IMG/VR virus record: IMGVR_UViG_3300045242_000085
Span: 1-40,296 of that record
DNA: 40,296 nucleotides
From: a virus
Reading direction: 5' to 3' (one strand)
Numbering within the stretch: position 1 is the stretch's first letter; each line of letters begins with the position of its first letter. Of this stretch, positions 29,034 through 37,241 are shown piece by piece. The notes beneath the pieces were generated by a model. The model did not search any database, was not told the origin of the DNA, and saw only the letters and a list, made by a program, of their open reading frames with translations. A program made the translations under genes and the position numbers.

Positions 29034-30327
29034 TTTGACTGCTTACTCCTTGAGGTGTCGTTGGTACCTGCGGCCTCATCGGCATCAGAGCAAGGTTCGG
29101 CTTTCGAGCCGGCCTCGGCGGAGGAACAGGAGCCGGGAGGTTCTTGTTGAGAAGCTTGTCGGCATTTGGATCCTTGGACGGCTTCCAGCCGATGACAGCC
29201 CGCATGTCGTTGGACGAAGCGACCTCGTTCCTCGTAAACTTGTCGACGATCTCTGCAAGATCCTTGATCGGTACAAGCTTGAACGGGTTACGAAGGAAGA
29301 TGATCGACTGGCCCTGCGACCGTGCTGTCTTCGTGAGGAAGACCCTTGCCATTGCTTCCGTGATCGCGGTAAGAATCGGCTCGATCGACCGGTTGAAGTA
29401 GTTGATCATTGCCTCTTCGTTGGCGGTCCCGTTCATCACCTCTTCGGTGATGCCGAGCTGAGAATAGAGCATCTTGGTAAGATACTCGATCTGATCCATC
29501 AGATTGTTCTCAGCCGGTCGGTTCAGCTGGACAATCTTCTCAGTGCCATCCGTATAGGCGATTCCGTACTGCGACCCCTTGAGCTGGAATTCGATCTCCT
29601 CGAGCCGCTTCTGCGCTTCCTGTCTCCGTGCCGGCGTCTTGATGACGTAAGGCAGTTGAATGATGATGTCCAGCTTGCCGGAGGCGCTCTGCTCATCGAC
29701 AGCATCAAGAAGCGCGAGCTTCCTGAGAAGACGCTGAAGAGTCGAGCTTGGCTCGTTCATCACCGTGTAGAGAGGATTCTCGATGATGGCGCACATCGCC
29801 TTGGGGACCGTGACCTCTTCCTGGAGCCCCTTCCGCTCATCGTACGCCTGAACCTTCACGTGTTTTGGATACCAGCCCGTGATTCTCCCGACACGCATGT
29901 TGGTAACGTCGTACCCGCCAGTCACCAGCGGATTCAACGTTGTCTCAACGGGAAGAATCGCGACGACACCCCAGTCGAAGAGCGACTGAACGATGTCTTG
30001 GCGGAACGCAGTCGCTGCCTGATCGACGTTTGCTTCCACCGTCAGGCATTCGTTGATTCCGCTGTCGATCTCCTCCTGGTACTGACCGTTGTCATCCAGA
30101 CGAGCGTGAAATATAGGAACGGAGGTCACGTCGATCGCGAGGCGGGTATAAACCGAGGAAATGATCGTCTTCTCGCCCGCATACCTGTAGCGAACGCGAT
30201 CGGGACGCCAAGAATATGAAGCGCCTAGATCCTCTACTGGCCGATCCTGCCAATGCATCTCTTCGTACCAGAACACGTTCCAGGCGTGCTTCAGGCTCTC
30301 TCTGAACTTCCTTTTAGATCTGGCCAT
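29023..30327 (-). CDS. Portal protein, 434 aa
   Basis: The protein includes AGEKTIISSVYTRLAIDVTS, the portal block YGIAYTDGTEKIVQLNRPAE, then LYSQLGITEEVMNGTANEEA and NYFNRSIEPILTAITEAMAR, and RNPFKLVPIKDLAEIVDK. These fit HK97-like portals of about 430 residues. The C-terminal end is Pro-rich. The portal forms the dodecamer through which DNA enters and leaves the capsid. It lies between the large terminase and the protease-capsid fusion in the standard order. Confidence 0.88.
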   Translation of the reverse strand: MARSKRKFRESLKHAWNVFWYEEMHWQDRPVEDLGASYSWRPDRVRYRYAGEKTIISSVYTRLAIDVTSVPIFHARLDDNGQYQEEIDSGINECLTVEANVDQAATAFRQDIVQSLFDWGVVAILPVETTLNPLVTGGYDVTNMRVGRITGWYPKHVKVQAYDERKGLQEEVTVPKAMCAIIENPLYTVMNEPSSTLQRLLRKLALLDAVDEQSASGKLDIIIQLPYVIKTPARRQEAQKRLEEIEFQLKGSQYGIAYTDGTEKIVQLNRPAENNLMDQIEYLTKMLYSQLGITEEVMNGTANEEAMINYFNRSIEPILTAITEAMARVFLTKTARSQGQSIIFLRNPFKLVPIKDLAEIVDKFTRNEVASSNDMRAVIGWKPSKDPNADKLLNKNLPAPVPPPRPARKPNLALMPMRPQVPTTPQGVSSQNGT

Positions 30328-30338
30328 GTCCTCCCTTC

Positions 30339-32084
30339 CTACTCGAAGGAATCTTTGTTGAGCTTGTATGCCACGAACGCATCCATCATAGCCGAGACGT
30401 TGTCGATCTTCTCCTGGTGACGCTTCTTCAGAAGCTTACGGTTGCCATTCGTATCCTCGATGGTGATCGCATTCCCCATTGCAAAGGTCATGAGTGCCTG
30501 GTCGAAGATGAGCATCCGCTCTTCGGATAGCGTCTTAAGTTCGCCTAGGGGAACCGACTCGGTCCTGGCTCCTTGAATGACCTTCTCGATACCGAAAGGC
30601 CCGTTCTCGGATTCCCAGCGAAGCACGAATTCCTTGGCGTTGTACGGGTCGAACCCGAACGCCCGGACGTCGTATTCGTTGGCCAGGATGAACCGATCAA
30701 GATCGTCATAGACCTCCATCATGTCGAGGATTGCGCCCTCAAGGACATGAAGGCTGCCTTCGGTAATGAACTCGTCGTACTTCTGCCGCATAGCTCCGGG
30801 AAGCTTCATCATCGTCAGGTTCGAGATGTAGCTCCTGGTCTTGACTCCAAACGCTCCGTTCGACATCGGGAAGAGGAACGTAAACGCACAGAAGTCGTCT
30901 CCTTGAGAAAGGTCGGCGCCCATAGCACAAGGCATCCGCCAAAACTCGTGAGTACGATGCGGAAGGGTTTCCTCGTACGTGAAGAAATACGTGTAACCCT
31001 CCATCGGAATCCCGAACCGCTTCGCCAGAATATCATTACGAGTAGACGGCGCTTTCTCGGCTCTCTCGACATCCAGCTGATAAGTTTCATAGCTGACCGT
31101 CAGTCCTATGTTCGGATTGGCCTTCGGCCACATAGCTGGATCGGCGACTTCCTCGATCTCGTCCAGTTTGTAATGCCAGATCGAGACATGAGGGTTGGGA
31201 TAGTCCCCTCGGAGGATGTCTTGCAACTCCATTTTGATTGTGTCGCCGCTGCCGTTACGGACGGTACCCTCGGAGCTCGTAGCGACAATGAGATAGTCCG
31301 GAAGCTTCGACGCTCCTTGCTCAAGAGCACCGATGACGTCCTCACGGATGTCAGTCGACAGCCACTCGTCAACCGTCGACACCTTTGGTCGAAGCCCCTG
31401 TAGTTTGGCCACCGACATCGGCCGGATCTCAAGTAGCGATCCTGTGAGGAAGTTCTCGATCCCCTTCTTGGTCGATGCCAGCTTGACTCGGTTAGCCCTG
31501 GAACCTGTGGTGTTCTGAAGTGAGCCTTCGGTGAGGAATTCAAAGAGCGGTCCTCTTGCCCTAGTGATAGCCGTCCGGAACGGAGACATCACCTCTTCGG
31601 CTTGCTTCATCGTCGGTGCGGTTGTGATCTGATGTGTCGTAGAAACATCCACGTTGAGAAAGTAACTCTGGATGCACTCATCGTACATCGATTTCGCCGA
31701 CCCGCGAGCACAGATTATGTACTGCTTGTTAACCAGCCGCTTCTTGATGATCTTACGGACGTACTTACCGCCGTGACCATCAGGATTAGGGACGTAGACG
31801 CTCCGCTCGATGAAGTAAAACCAAGCAAGGAGCGCCTCGGCCCACAACTTGAAGCTTGGCAGCAGATGGAAGTCGCTACCATCTGTCAGCGTTAGCTCGT
31901 TCTCGCAGTACTTGACAAACCCTTCGATCGCGCCATCGTCATAGTAGAAGTTACGGTCGAGGATGAGCGCGTCGATGCGGTTCATCTCCATCGAGATTTC
32001 CCGGTTAACCGGTATCTCGCCTCGGAGAACAGCAGCACGGAAGGCGCCGTAATAGATCGGCGTAGCCGTGTTCGAAAGACCCAT
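30339..32084 (-). CDS. terL: Terminase large subunit, 581 aa
   Basis: Walker A-like CARGSAKS lies at 125-132, preceded by the basic strand LVNKQYII. Walker B VSTVDE is at 235-240. The nuclease domain has AMGADLSQGDD (388-396, Asp 391), FGFDPYNA (477-483) and a late KIDNVSAMMDA (559-569). This is the classical ATPase-then-RNaseH-type nuclease layout at the usual length. It packages DNA by cutting and translocating concatemers into the prohead. The Walker A has Ala-Arg before the GSAKS core, a variant seen in phages. The gene precedes the portal. Confidence 0.92.
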   Translation of the reverse strand: MGLSNTATPIYYGAFRAAVLRGEIPVNREISMEMNRIDALILDRNFYYDDGAIEGFVKYCENELTLTDGSDFHLLPSFKLWAEALLAWFYFIERSVYVPNPDGHGGKYVRKIIKKRLVNKQYIICARGSAKSMYDECIQSYFLNVDVSTTHQITTAPTMKQAEEVMSPFRTAITRARGPLFEFLTEGSLQNTTGSRANRVKLASTKKGIENFLTGSLLEIRPMSVAKLQGLRPKVSTVDEWLSTDIREDVIGALEQGASKLPDYLIVATSSEGTVRNGSGDTIKMELQDILRGDYPNPHVSIWHYKLDEIEEVADPAMWPKANPNIGLTVSYETYQLDVERAEKAPSTRNDILAKRFGIPMEGYTYFFTYEETLPHRTHEFWRMPCAMGADLSQGDDFCAFTFLFPMSNGAFGVKTRSYISNLTMMKLPGAMRQKYDEFITEGSLHVLEGAILDMMEVYDDLDRFILANEYDVRAFGFDPYNAKEFVLRWESENGPFGIEKVIQGARTESVPLGELKTLSEERMLIFDQALMTFAMGNAITIEDTNGNRKLLKKRHQEKIDNVSAMMDAFVAYKLNKDSFE

Positions 32085-32108
32085 GTCGACCCTTCTTGAC
32101 GACGAACG

Positions 32109-32339
32109 TTACTCCGCGGGGAGCTGAGCTCTCAGATCCCCTCGGGTCCCGTCGACTATCCGGGCCATCTGCCGGAGATCGCTCAGAAGATCAGCGTCGA
32201 TCGCGAGAGCAGGCGTGCCCAGCTCCTCCTTGAACTCGGCGATCTTCTCCGAAACGTCGTCCAGCCACTTGGATACCTTGGCGGCGAACTCCAGCGGGTC
32301 CTTTTCCGCCGGGGGCGACGGGGGCTTGTTCGGGGGCAT
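32109..32339 (-). CDS. Small acidic helical protein, 76 aa
   Basis: The protein begins MPPNKPPSPPAEKDPLEFAA, a proline-rich segment, and continues KVSKWLDDVSEKIAEFKEEL and ADLLSDLRQMARIVDGTRGD, an amphipathic helical run likely to form a coiled coil. No known domain is recognised. It lies between the cysteine hydrolase and the large terminase, with short gaps, so it is probably part of the packaging transcript. A role as accessory to packaging or head assembly is a guess from position only. Confidence 0.65.
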   Translation of the reverse strand: MPPNKPPSPPAEKDPLEFAAKVSKWLDDVSEKIAEFKEELGTPALAIDADLLSDLRQMARIVDGTRGDLRAQLPAE

Positions 32340-32348
32340 GGCTTCTCC

Positions 32349-32864
32349 TTACGCTGTGTCTAGCAGCTGATCGAGATCTCCTGGAGTGACGTAGCCAGTC
32401 CAGTGATCATAGAGCGGATGACCGCCATCACGATAGCAGGCGGCGACGAGCTGAGAACAGATCATGTGGCCGGTAGATTCTATGTAAGCCTTGAGATGCG
32501 GAGCGGGGATATGAAAACGGCGCAGGACAAGGGCGCCGTAATCTGGCCACGAATACCCGATCTTTGCAGCCAAATATCGTCTACCGGCCAGCACGATCTC
32601 GGAACGCTCCTTGCCGGTCAGGTCGATCAGACCTGTCGACAGGCGATGCGGAATGTTCCGATACTTGTCGAGACTGTCCTCGTGGATACCACCACCAGTC
32701 ATCTCGATGATGCGGCCTTCGCCAACGCAGAGAGCGACGTGTTCGTACTTGCTGAAGCCGGTGCCGTTGAGGAACTGCATGATCGCGATGAGACGACCAC
32801 CCCGGCCGGCGATGTTGGTCAGGATGAAATCTCCTGGCTGAGGCGCGGCCATTTTGGGCATCAT
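32349..32864 (-). CDS. Permuted papain-like cysteine hydrolase (YiiX/NlpC-type)
   Basis: This 171-residue protein has PQPGDFILTNIAGRGGRLIA (8-27) and KYEHVALCVGEGRIIEM (39-55), with His 42 and Glu 54, and MICSQLVAACYRDGG (134-148) with Cys 136 in the C-terminal half. The His-before-Cys order marks the permuted NlpC/P60 or YiiX/LRAT-like fold. Such enzymes cut amide bonds in peptidoglycan peptides or lipids. No signal peptide is present. It overlaps the upstream gene by four bases, and it lies in the head-packaging region rather than beside the endolysin. Confidence 0.72.
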   Translation of the reverse strand: MMPKMAAPQPGDFILTNIAGRGGRLIAIMQFLNGTGFSKYEHVALCVGEGRIIEMTGGGIHEDSLDKYRNIPHRLSTGLIDLTGKERSEIVLAGRRYLAAKIGYSWPDYGALVLRRFHIPAPHLKAYIESTGHMICSQLVAACYRDGGHPLYDHWTGYVTPGDLDQLLDTA

Positions 32865-33730
32865 TTCTTCACTGCCGCCTTCTTGATCAGTTCTTCGAGT
32901 CCCTTGGCTGCGTACTTCGACCCGAAGGATGTCGCCGTCTGCTTGGCGATACCGCCGGCGACTGCACCAGTGGCGATAAGAACCCCGAGAGCGATCTTCT
33001 TACCGGTGGAAACCTTCTTCTGGTCGAGCCGGCCGTACTGATCCTCCAGGTTCATACGGGCCACAAGGGCTTTGAGTTCCTCGTTGGACAGGTTGTGACT
33101 CCCGTGCCTCCTGGCGAGGGAGTGAAGTTCTGCGGCTCGACCTGCCTCCGGAGAAACATGAGGCCTAGGAGCCGTGAGTGAAGGATGGTTGTGCGGGCCG
33201 GCGACTGAGGAAGGCGGTCGGGTCGATCCAGGGGAGGAACTTGGATGTCTCCTGCGAACTCCCCACTTCATCCCGAGGACGCCATAATGGGCCAGGAACT
33301 CTCCGAGATCGTCATGCTGGATCTTGGCCGCGTGAGCCCGAAGAGTGGCCGCCTTGGCTGCATGACGGTTTGCCGACCTGATGTGCTGGTTATGGAGCCG
33401 GCGAAGATTGTTGCTCGTCTCCCCCAGGGCTTCGGCTTTGCTTCCGCCATACCGGGCGTAGAACTGCCAGTCATTCATCTGAGACGCGTTCTCGCCGTAA
33501 ACACGCTTGAACGGGGCAGAGTGCACGCCCTTCGTGTTCAGCTGTTCGTGTTCCTTCTGGGCATGCGCAGCAGCCAGGATATGAGCCTTCACGATCGCCT
33601 CATGCGTGGCGGCCTTTTCCTCTAGCTGCTTCTTGGAATGCCGCTGGCCCCAGTGCATCCCCTTGACGCCGAAGTGAGCTAGGAGCGCCTCGACCTCCGT
33701 GTAGCGCTCTTCAATAGTAGGAGTAGTCAC
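32861..33730 (-). CDS. Protein with two GMxWG boxes and C-terminal hydrophobic helix, 289 aa
   Basis: I choose the GTG at 33730, just after GAGAGGAGCGTT, over a TTG one codon earlier. Two boxes, HFGVKGMHWG and HYGVLGMKWG, lie near residues 19-28 and 148-157 and are separated by a Lys/Ala/His-rich helical region. Such boxes occur at the ends of several phage structural proteins. A Pro/Ser/His-rich stretch follows, then a hydrophobic helix (IALGVLIATGAVAGGIAK) near 246-263 and a basic end. The function is unknown. The protein overlaps the cysteine hydrolase, and the pair may act together. Confidence 0.7.
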   Translation of the reverse strand: MTTPTIEERYTEVEALLAHFGVKGMHWGQRHSKKQLEEKAATHEAIVKAHILAAAHAQKEHEQLNTKGVHSAPFKRVYGENASQMNDWQFYARYGGSKAEALGETSNNLRRLHNQHIRSANRHAAKAATLRAHAAKIQHDDLGEFLAHYGVLGMKWGVRRRHPSSSPGSTRPPSSVAGPHNHPSLTAPRPHVSPEAGRAAELHSLARRHGSHNLSNEELKALVARMNLEDQYGRLDQKKVSTGKKIALGVLIATGAVAGGIAKQTATSFGSKYAAKGLEELIKKAAVKK

Positions 33731-33883
33731 CAACGCTCCTCTCGGGAGGCGAAATATGACCTCCGGGAGCGCCGCCTCGACTGCGATGGCTTGCCTGAAC
33801 TTGACGACACAGACGCCACATCGATCGGTGAGGACAGCGCCCCCGGAGGATTCTCAACTACTCAGGTGTTACCTGGACGCAGA
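33731..33883 (-). other. Intergenic region between the GMxWG and secreted-protein genes
   Basis: On the minus strand the secreted-protein stop (33884) is followed by CAGGT-AAC-ACCTG (33863-33875), a short hairpin without a T-tract. It may be a weak terminator. Closer to the next gene are small GGAGG-rich inverted repeats (33729-33775) that include the ribosome site of the GMxWG gene. No repeated-type promoter is seen here. Confidence 0.4.
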
Positions 33884-34669
33884 TTACCTGCGAGCCAGGC
33901 CGTCACCGTGGACGCCGACGGACAGGAAGTCCGGGCTGACCCGGGTCGACAGCAGCGGGTTCCCGCTGATCAGGTTGAGCGAGCACACGCCTCGGATGTT
34001 CGGGAAGTGCGCCAGCAGAGCCAGCCGGTAGGTGCCGTTGCCGACCGCGTGCAGGTTCAGGCCGGTGCCGCCGTTGAAGCGCCACACGCCGAACTGAAGC
34101 AGGCTCGCGGTGCAGTTGCTGGTGTTGCGGATCGGGTTAGCGATCCCGGTGTGCTGGAGGAACACCCGCCCGCTGCCCAGGTTGAGCCGGTCGAGCGTGT
34201 TGGACAGCTGCGTGTCAGTGCCGACGCCGTTGACCGGGCCGATCGCCTGAGCGTAGTTGGCGATGACAACCCCGAGACGCGGACCAGTCCACGCCTGAGC
34301 GATGTCGAAGTGCTCCGGCCGGCAGCGCGCCTGCGGGTTGACGGTGGGGGTGGGCTGCGGCGCGGGATGGTTGCCGAGGTGCGTGATCTTCGCCGAGAGC
34401 GCGTACGTCGGCTCGGACGAAGGCACGTCCCGCGGAACGATCCGGATCTGCCGAGCGCAGTTCTGCTGCACCGGCACCGGCCGCGGGTCGCAGTTGCGCC
34501 CGAACTGCGGGTTGACCGTGGGCGACGAGCCGTCGATCGGCACCGCCTCACACGTGTGGTTCGTTCCGCCGGACGGCGACGGCGTCACACCAGCGGATGC
34601 CGTCGCAGCCGTAGCGATCGACAGACCCATGGTCATTGCCGCTGCGGTTGCGAGTAGGATCTTCTTCAC
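33884..34669 (-). CDS. Secreted six-cysteine protein, 261 aa
   Basis: The GTG at 34669, eleven bases after AAGGAG, gives a clean signal peptide: KKILLATAAAMTMGLSIATA followed by ATASAG. Earlier starts would put charged sequence before it. The mature protein has six Cys residues (HTCEA, RNCDPR, QNCARQ, ARCRPE, SNCTAS, GVCSLN), suggesting three disulfides and an extracellular site. Stretches such as LLQFGVWRFNGGTGLNLHAV are beta-rich. No enzyme motif is recognised. It sits amid structural genes, is GC-rich like host genes, and has a hairpin-containing region upstream. Confidence 0.72.
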   Translation of the reverse strand: MKKILLATAAAMTMGLSIATAATASAGVTPSPSGGTNHTCEAVPIDGSSPTVNPQFGRNCDPRPVPVQQNCARQIRIVPRDVPSSEPTYALSAKITHLGNHPAPQPTPTVNPQARCRPEHFDIAQAWTGPRLGVVIANYAQAIGPVNGVGTDTQLSNTLDRLNLGSGRVFLQHTGIANPIRNTSNCTASLLQFGVWRFNGGTGLNLHAVGNGTYRLALLAHFPNIRGVCSLNLISGNPLLSTRVSPDFLSVGVHGDGLARR

Positions 34670-34817
34670 TTTCTTTGTACTCCTTGTTGATTGCGTACTT
34701 CCCACTAGAATGAAGAACGGTCTTGCTCGTAAGGGAGTAGTTCCACCTCCTTGTGGAATGGATTCGTCCCCCGAAGGGGACCTATCGTCACCGCAGCGGG
34801 AACGGCGGCGAAGCTTG
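34670..34817 (-). other. Intergenic region with UUCG hairpin and possible promoter
   Basis: GTCCCC (34766-34771) pairs with GGGGAC (34776-34781). On the minus strand the loop reads TTCG, a very stable tetraloop. It follows the KKM-repeat gene and probably ends its transcript, although no U-tract follows. A second hairpin is TTCCAC/GTGGAA (34741-34746 with 34753-34758). A GCAAGA block with TCTAGT 17 bases further on (near 34704) faintly resembles the repeated promoter; I give that only low weight. Confidence 0.5.
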
Positions 34818-37238
34818 TTACAGTGGAGAGAAGATGAACAGCTTGTCGCGGGGATGGACAGGCACGATGACCTCTCCTCCTCTTCCGCGTATAGCCATTT
34901 TGACTGTAGACACAGTGATCACGGCGTCGGAGAATCCTTCACCGGAACTAGTGACTTGCATCTTCTTCAGACGGACATTGCCAGCGATCACGGCCATGTC
35001 CTGGCCAGCGCCGAGGATTGTCATCTTGTGCAGGCGGACTGCACCTGTTGCGACGGCTCTTCCGGTACCGGAGCCGGCAATCCCCATCTTCTTGAGGCTC
35101 ACCGCACTCTGGACATAGTTGACCTTCTGGGCGGATCCGTAGATCGACATCTTCTTCATGCCGACACTGCCGGTGACGTCGGAACGTCCGGCACCAGATC
35201 CAGCTACGCCCATCTTCTTCATGCTGATGGCACCAAAGCCGGCAGTTTGCGTACCGCCGATCCCAGAGATGCGCATCTTCTTGAGAGAGATAGTCACACT
35301 GGCAAAGATGAGCTTCTCGCCGGAACCGAAGACGGACATCTTCTTCAGCTTGACAGCGGAGGACGCGATAGCCTGTCCAGCGCCGGCAGCAGAGATGCCC
35401 ATCTTCTTCATGGAAACGGAAGCGAAGGCAGCAGTTTGCGTGCCGCCGATCCCGGCAACACCCATCTTCTTCAGGCTTACCGTTCCGGAACCAGCGGATG
35501 CTCCGGTACCGGTGCCTGAAACGCCCATCTTCTTGAGACGTATGTAACCGTCAGCGAAGATGTACTTCTCTCCCGAGCCGAAGAGTTTCATCTTCTTCAG
35601 GCTCACATTGCCCGACGCAGTAACCAGGACTGAGCCGGAACCGGCAACGCCCATCTTCTTCAGGTTCACAGCAGCAGTCACTACCGCAATGCCGGAACCG
35701 ATCCCCGAGACAGACATCTTCTTGAGAGAAACGTTGCCGGTCCCGACGCTTGCACCGGATCCAGCACCGGAAAAACGCATCTTCTTCAGGCCTACAGCGC
35801 CTGAGACGGCCGAAATCCCCGTAATCGTACCGGAGACGGCCATCTTCTTAGCTGAGATGGCCCCAGAAGCCGCTGAGAAGCCCGTAGACGAGCCGGACCC
35901 CAAAACCCCCATCTTATGTAGGGTAACGTTCCCGACGCCGTAGGAAGCCCCTGAGAGCGTTCCAGACACTGTCATCTTCTTGAGCTTGACAGCACCTGTT
36001 ACGGATGTTACTACAGTTACTGCTCCGGAGGCGCCCATCTTCTTCAGAGAAGGACCACCGCTGACTTGAGCGATCCCGGCCCCTGAACCAGAGAGAGTGC
36101 ACTTCTTCAAGACCGGGCTGCCAGAAGCTACGGATATGCCCGCTCCGGTTGCAGACACTCGCATCTTCTTCAAGCTGACGGTGGCTGAGGCCGTCACCAC
36201 GACGGAACCCGATCCAGAAATGCCCATCTTCTTGAGGCTCAAGGCTACGACGGCAACCGAGGTGCCGGAGCCCGTCCCCGAGATGGTTCTCTTCTTAAGA
36301 GTGACGCCTCCGGAGGCAGCGGACACCGCGCCAACCGCGACCGCGATGCCCATCTTTTTCAGGCTGACTGCGCCTGAAGCTGAAACAGGAACTGTTGCCG
36401 CCGACCCGGTAACGGACATCTTCTTCAGGCCAACTACACCTGTGACGACGGCATTTCCGATACCAGAAACAGCGACGCGCATCTTCTTCGAGCTGACTGC
36501 GCCTGTACCAACGGCGTTCCCGATAAGAGAACCGGTAACACCCATCTTCTTCGAGCTGACTGCGCCTGCACCTGAAGAATAAGACACACCTGGCTGCTCG
36601 ACAGTGCTGTATGCAAGGTCATCGAACCACATCTTCGGGACGGTGGCTTGCGCGATGGAGATCCCGAATATCGTAGATGCGATCGACGGCCCGAGGTTGA
36701 GAGTCGCGGCGCTAGTGAAGGTCTCTGTCGGCGTCTCACTGTCAGCGGAGTTGTAGTAACTGACCTTGAACTGGCCCACTGTGGCGCTAGCCTTTGCCCA
36801 GAACTCAACCCGGATCCACTGGTTAAGTGGAAGGTTGTTCGTGCTCGTCCACTGAGTCGCTGCAGCCGAGTCGCAGACCACCAGCTTGCCCGTGCTGGCA
36901 TACCTCAGGAAACAGCAAACCGTCGTAATCGGCGCGGCGCTGTAGAAACCAAAAATTCTCGAGTTGGCCGCGGGCGTAGAGGCGATGTAGATGTAGAACC
37001 GAGCGTACAGCTGGGAAATCGAGGTATTCCACCCGAAGTAGCAAGTGGTGGACGTGGCGCCGACCGCAAGAGCTGCCGACAGTGAGCCATGCGCCTTCTG
37101 CGTGTTCTCGTAGTTCAGCGTGCAGCCAGTTCCGATACTCGCGTAATCGAGTGCATCACCCGAAGCGCCGCCACTGTTAGCAGTAGTAACGGCGGTCGCG
37201 TTAGTTCCACCTTCTGCTGTCCAGTTCTTGGCGGCCAT
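34818..37238 (-). CDS. Lectin-like virion protein with 27 KKM repeats, 806 aa
   Basis: Residues 1-215 form a beta-sandwich pattern of the LamG/concanavalin type: AHGSLSAALAVGATSTTCYF, SQLYARFYIYIASTPAANSR, NLPLNQWIRVEFWAKASATV and VPKMWFDDLAYS. From about 226 to 785 there are 27 units of about 20-21 residues with the core GAVSLKKMGVSGSG (variants LHKM, KKR, KKC). Each unit should form one or two strands, so the array could be a long fibre or beta-solenoid with a basic stripe. The end (GGEVIVPVHPRDKLFIFSP) is not repeated. It probably binds the host surface. Confidence 0.75.
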   Translation of the reverse strand: MAAKNWTAEGGTNATAVTTANSGGASGDALDYASIGTGCTLNYENTQKAHGSLSAALAVGATSTTCYFGWNTSISQLYARFYIYIASTPAANSRIFGFYSAAPITTVCCFLRYASTGKLVVCDSAAATQWTSTNNLPLNQWIRVEFWAKASATVGQFKVSYYNSADSETPTETFTSAATLNLGPSIASTIFGISIAQATVPKMWFDDLAYSTVEQPGVSYSSGAGAVSSKKMGVTGSLIGNAVGTGAVSSKKMRVAVSGIGNAVVTGVVGLKKMSVTGSAATVPVSASGAVSLKKMGIAVAVGAVSAASGGVTLKKRTISGTGSGTSVAVVALSLKKMGISGSGSVVVTASATVSLKKMRVSATGAGISVASGSPVLKKCTLSGSGAGIAQVSGGPSLKKMGASGAVTVVTSVTGAVKLKKMTVSGTLSGASYGVGNVTLHKMGVLGSGSSTGFSAASGAISAKKMAVSGTITGISAVSGAVGLKKMRFSGAGSGASVGTGNVSLKKMSVSGIGSGIAVVTAAVNLKKMGVAGSGSVLVTASGNVSLKKMKLFGSGEKYIFADGYIRLKKMGVSGTGTGASAGSGTVSLKKMGVAGIGGTQTAAFASVSMKKMGISAAGAGQAIASSAVKLKKMSVFGSGEKLIFASVTISLKKMRISGIGGTQTAGFGAISMKKMGVAGSGAGRSDVTGSVGMKKMSIYGSAQKVNYVQSAVSLKKMGIAGSGTGRAVATGAVRLHKMTILGAGQDMAVIAGNVRLKKMQVTSSGEGFSDAVITVSTVKMAIRGRGGEVIVPVHPRDKLFIFSPL
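34930..36560 (-). repeat. Tandem coding repeats of about 60-63 bases
   Basis: The coding sequence of the KKM units repeats a block containing AAGAAGATG about every 60-63 bases (plus strand CATCTTCTT), over about 1.6 kb and 27 units. The spacers between these blocks vary in sequence but keep Gly/Ser/Val codons. Such a structure should allow unit gain or loss by recombination between repeats. Confidence 0.8.
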
Positions 37239-37241
37239 GGA

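Noticed and set aside
27525-29150. Long plus-strand open frame of 541 codons opposite the capsid gene
   Set aside because: It is the antisense of a strongly coding gene, has low-complexity Arg/Val/Asp composition typical of shadows, and no ribosome site or family match.
34700-34725. Seventh copy of the repeated promoter before the six-cysteine protein
   Set aside because: Only GCAAGA and the spacing match. The -10 (TCTAGT) is poor and ACAwGCCC and GAAGCC are missing, so I list it only as a possibility.
34930-36560. Regular 60-63 base repeats as a CRISPR array
   Set aside because: The repeats are in frame, encode protein without stops, and the conserved part is only about 9-12 bases. No leader or cas genes are present.
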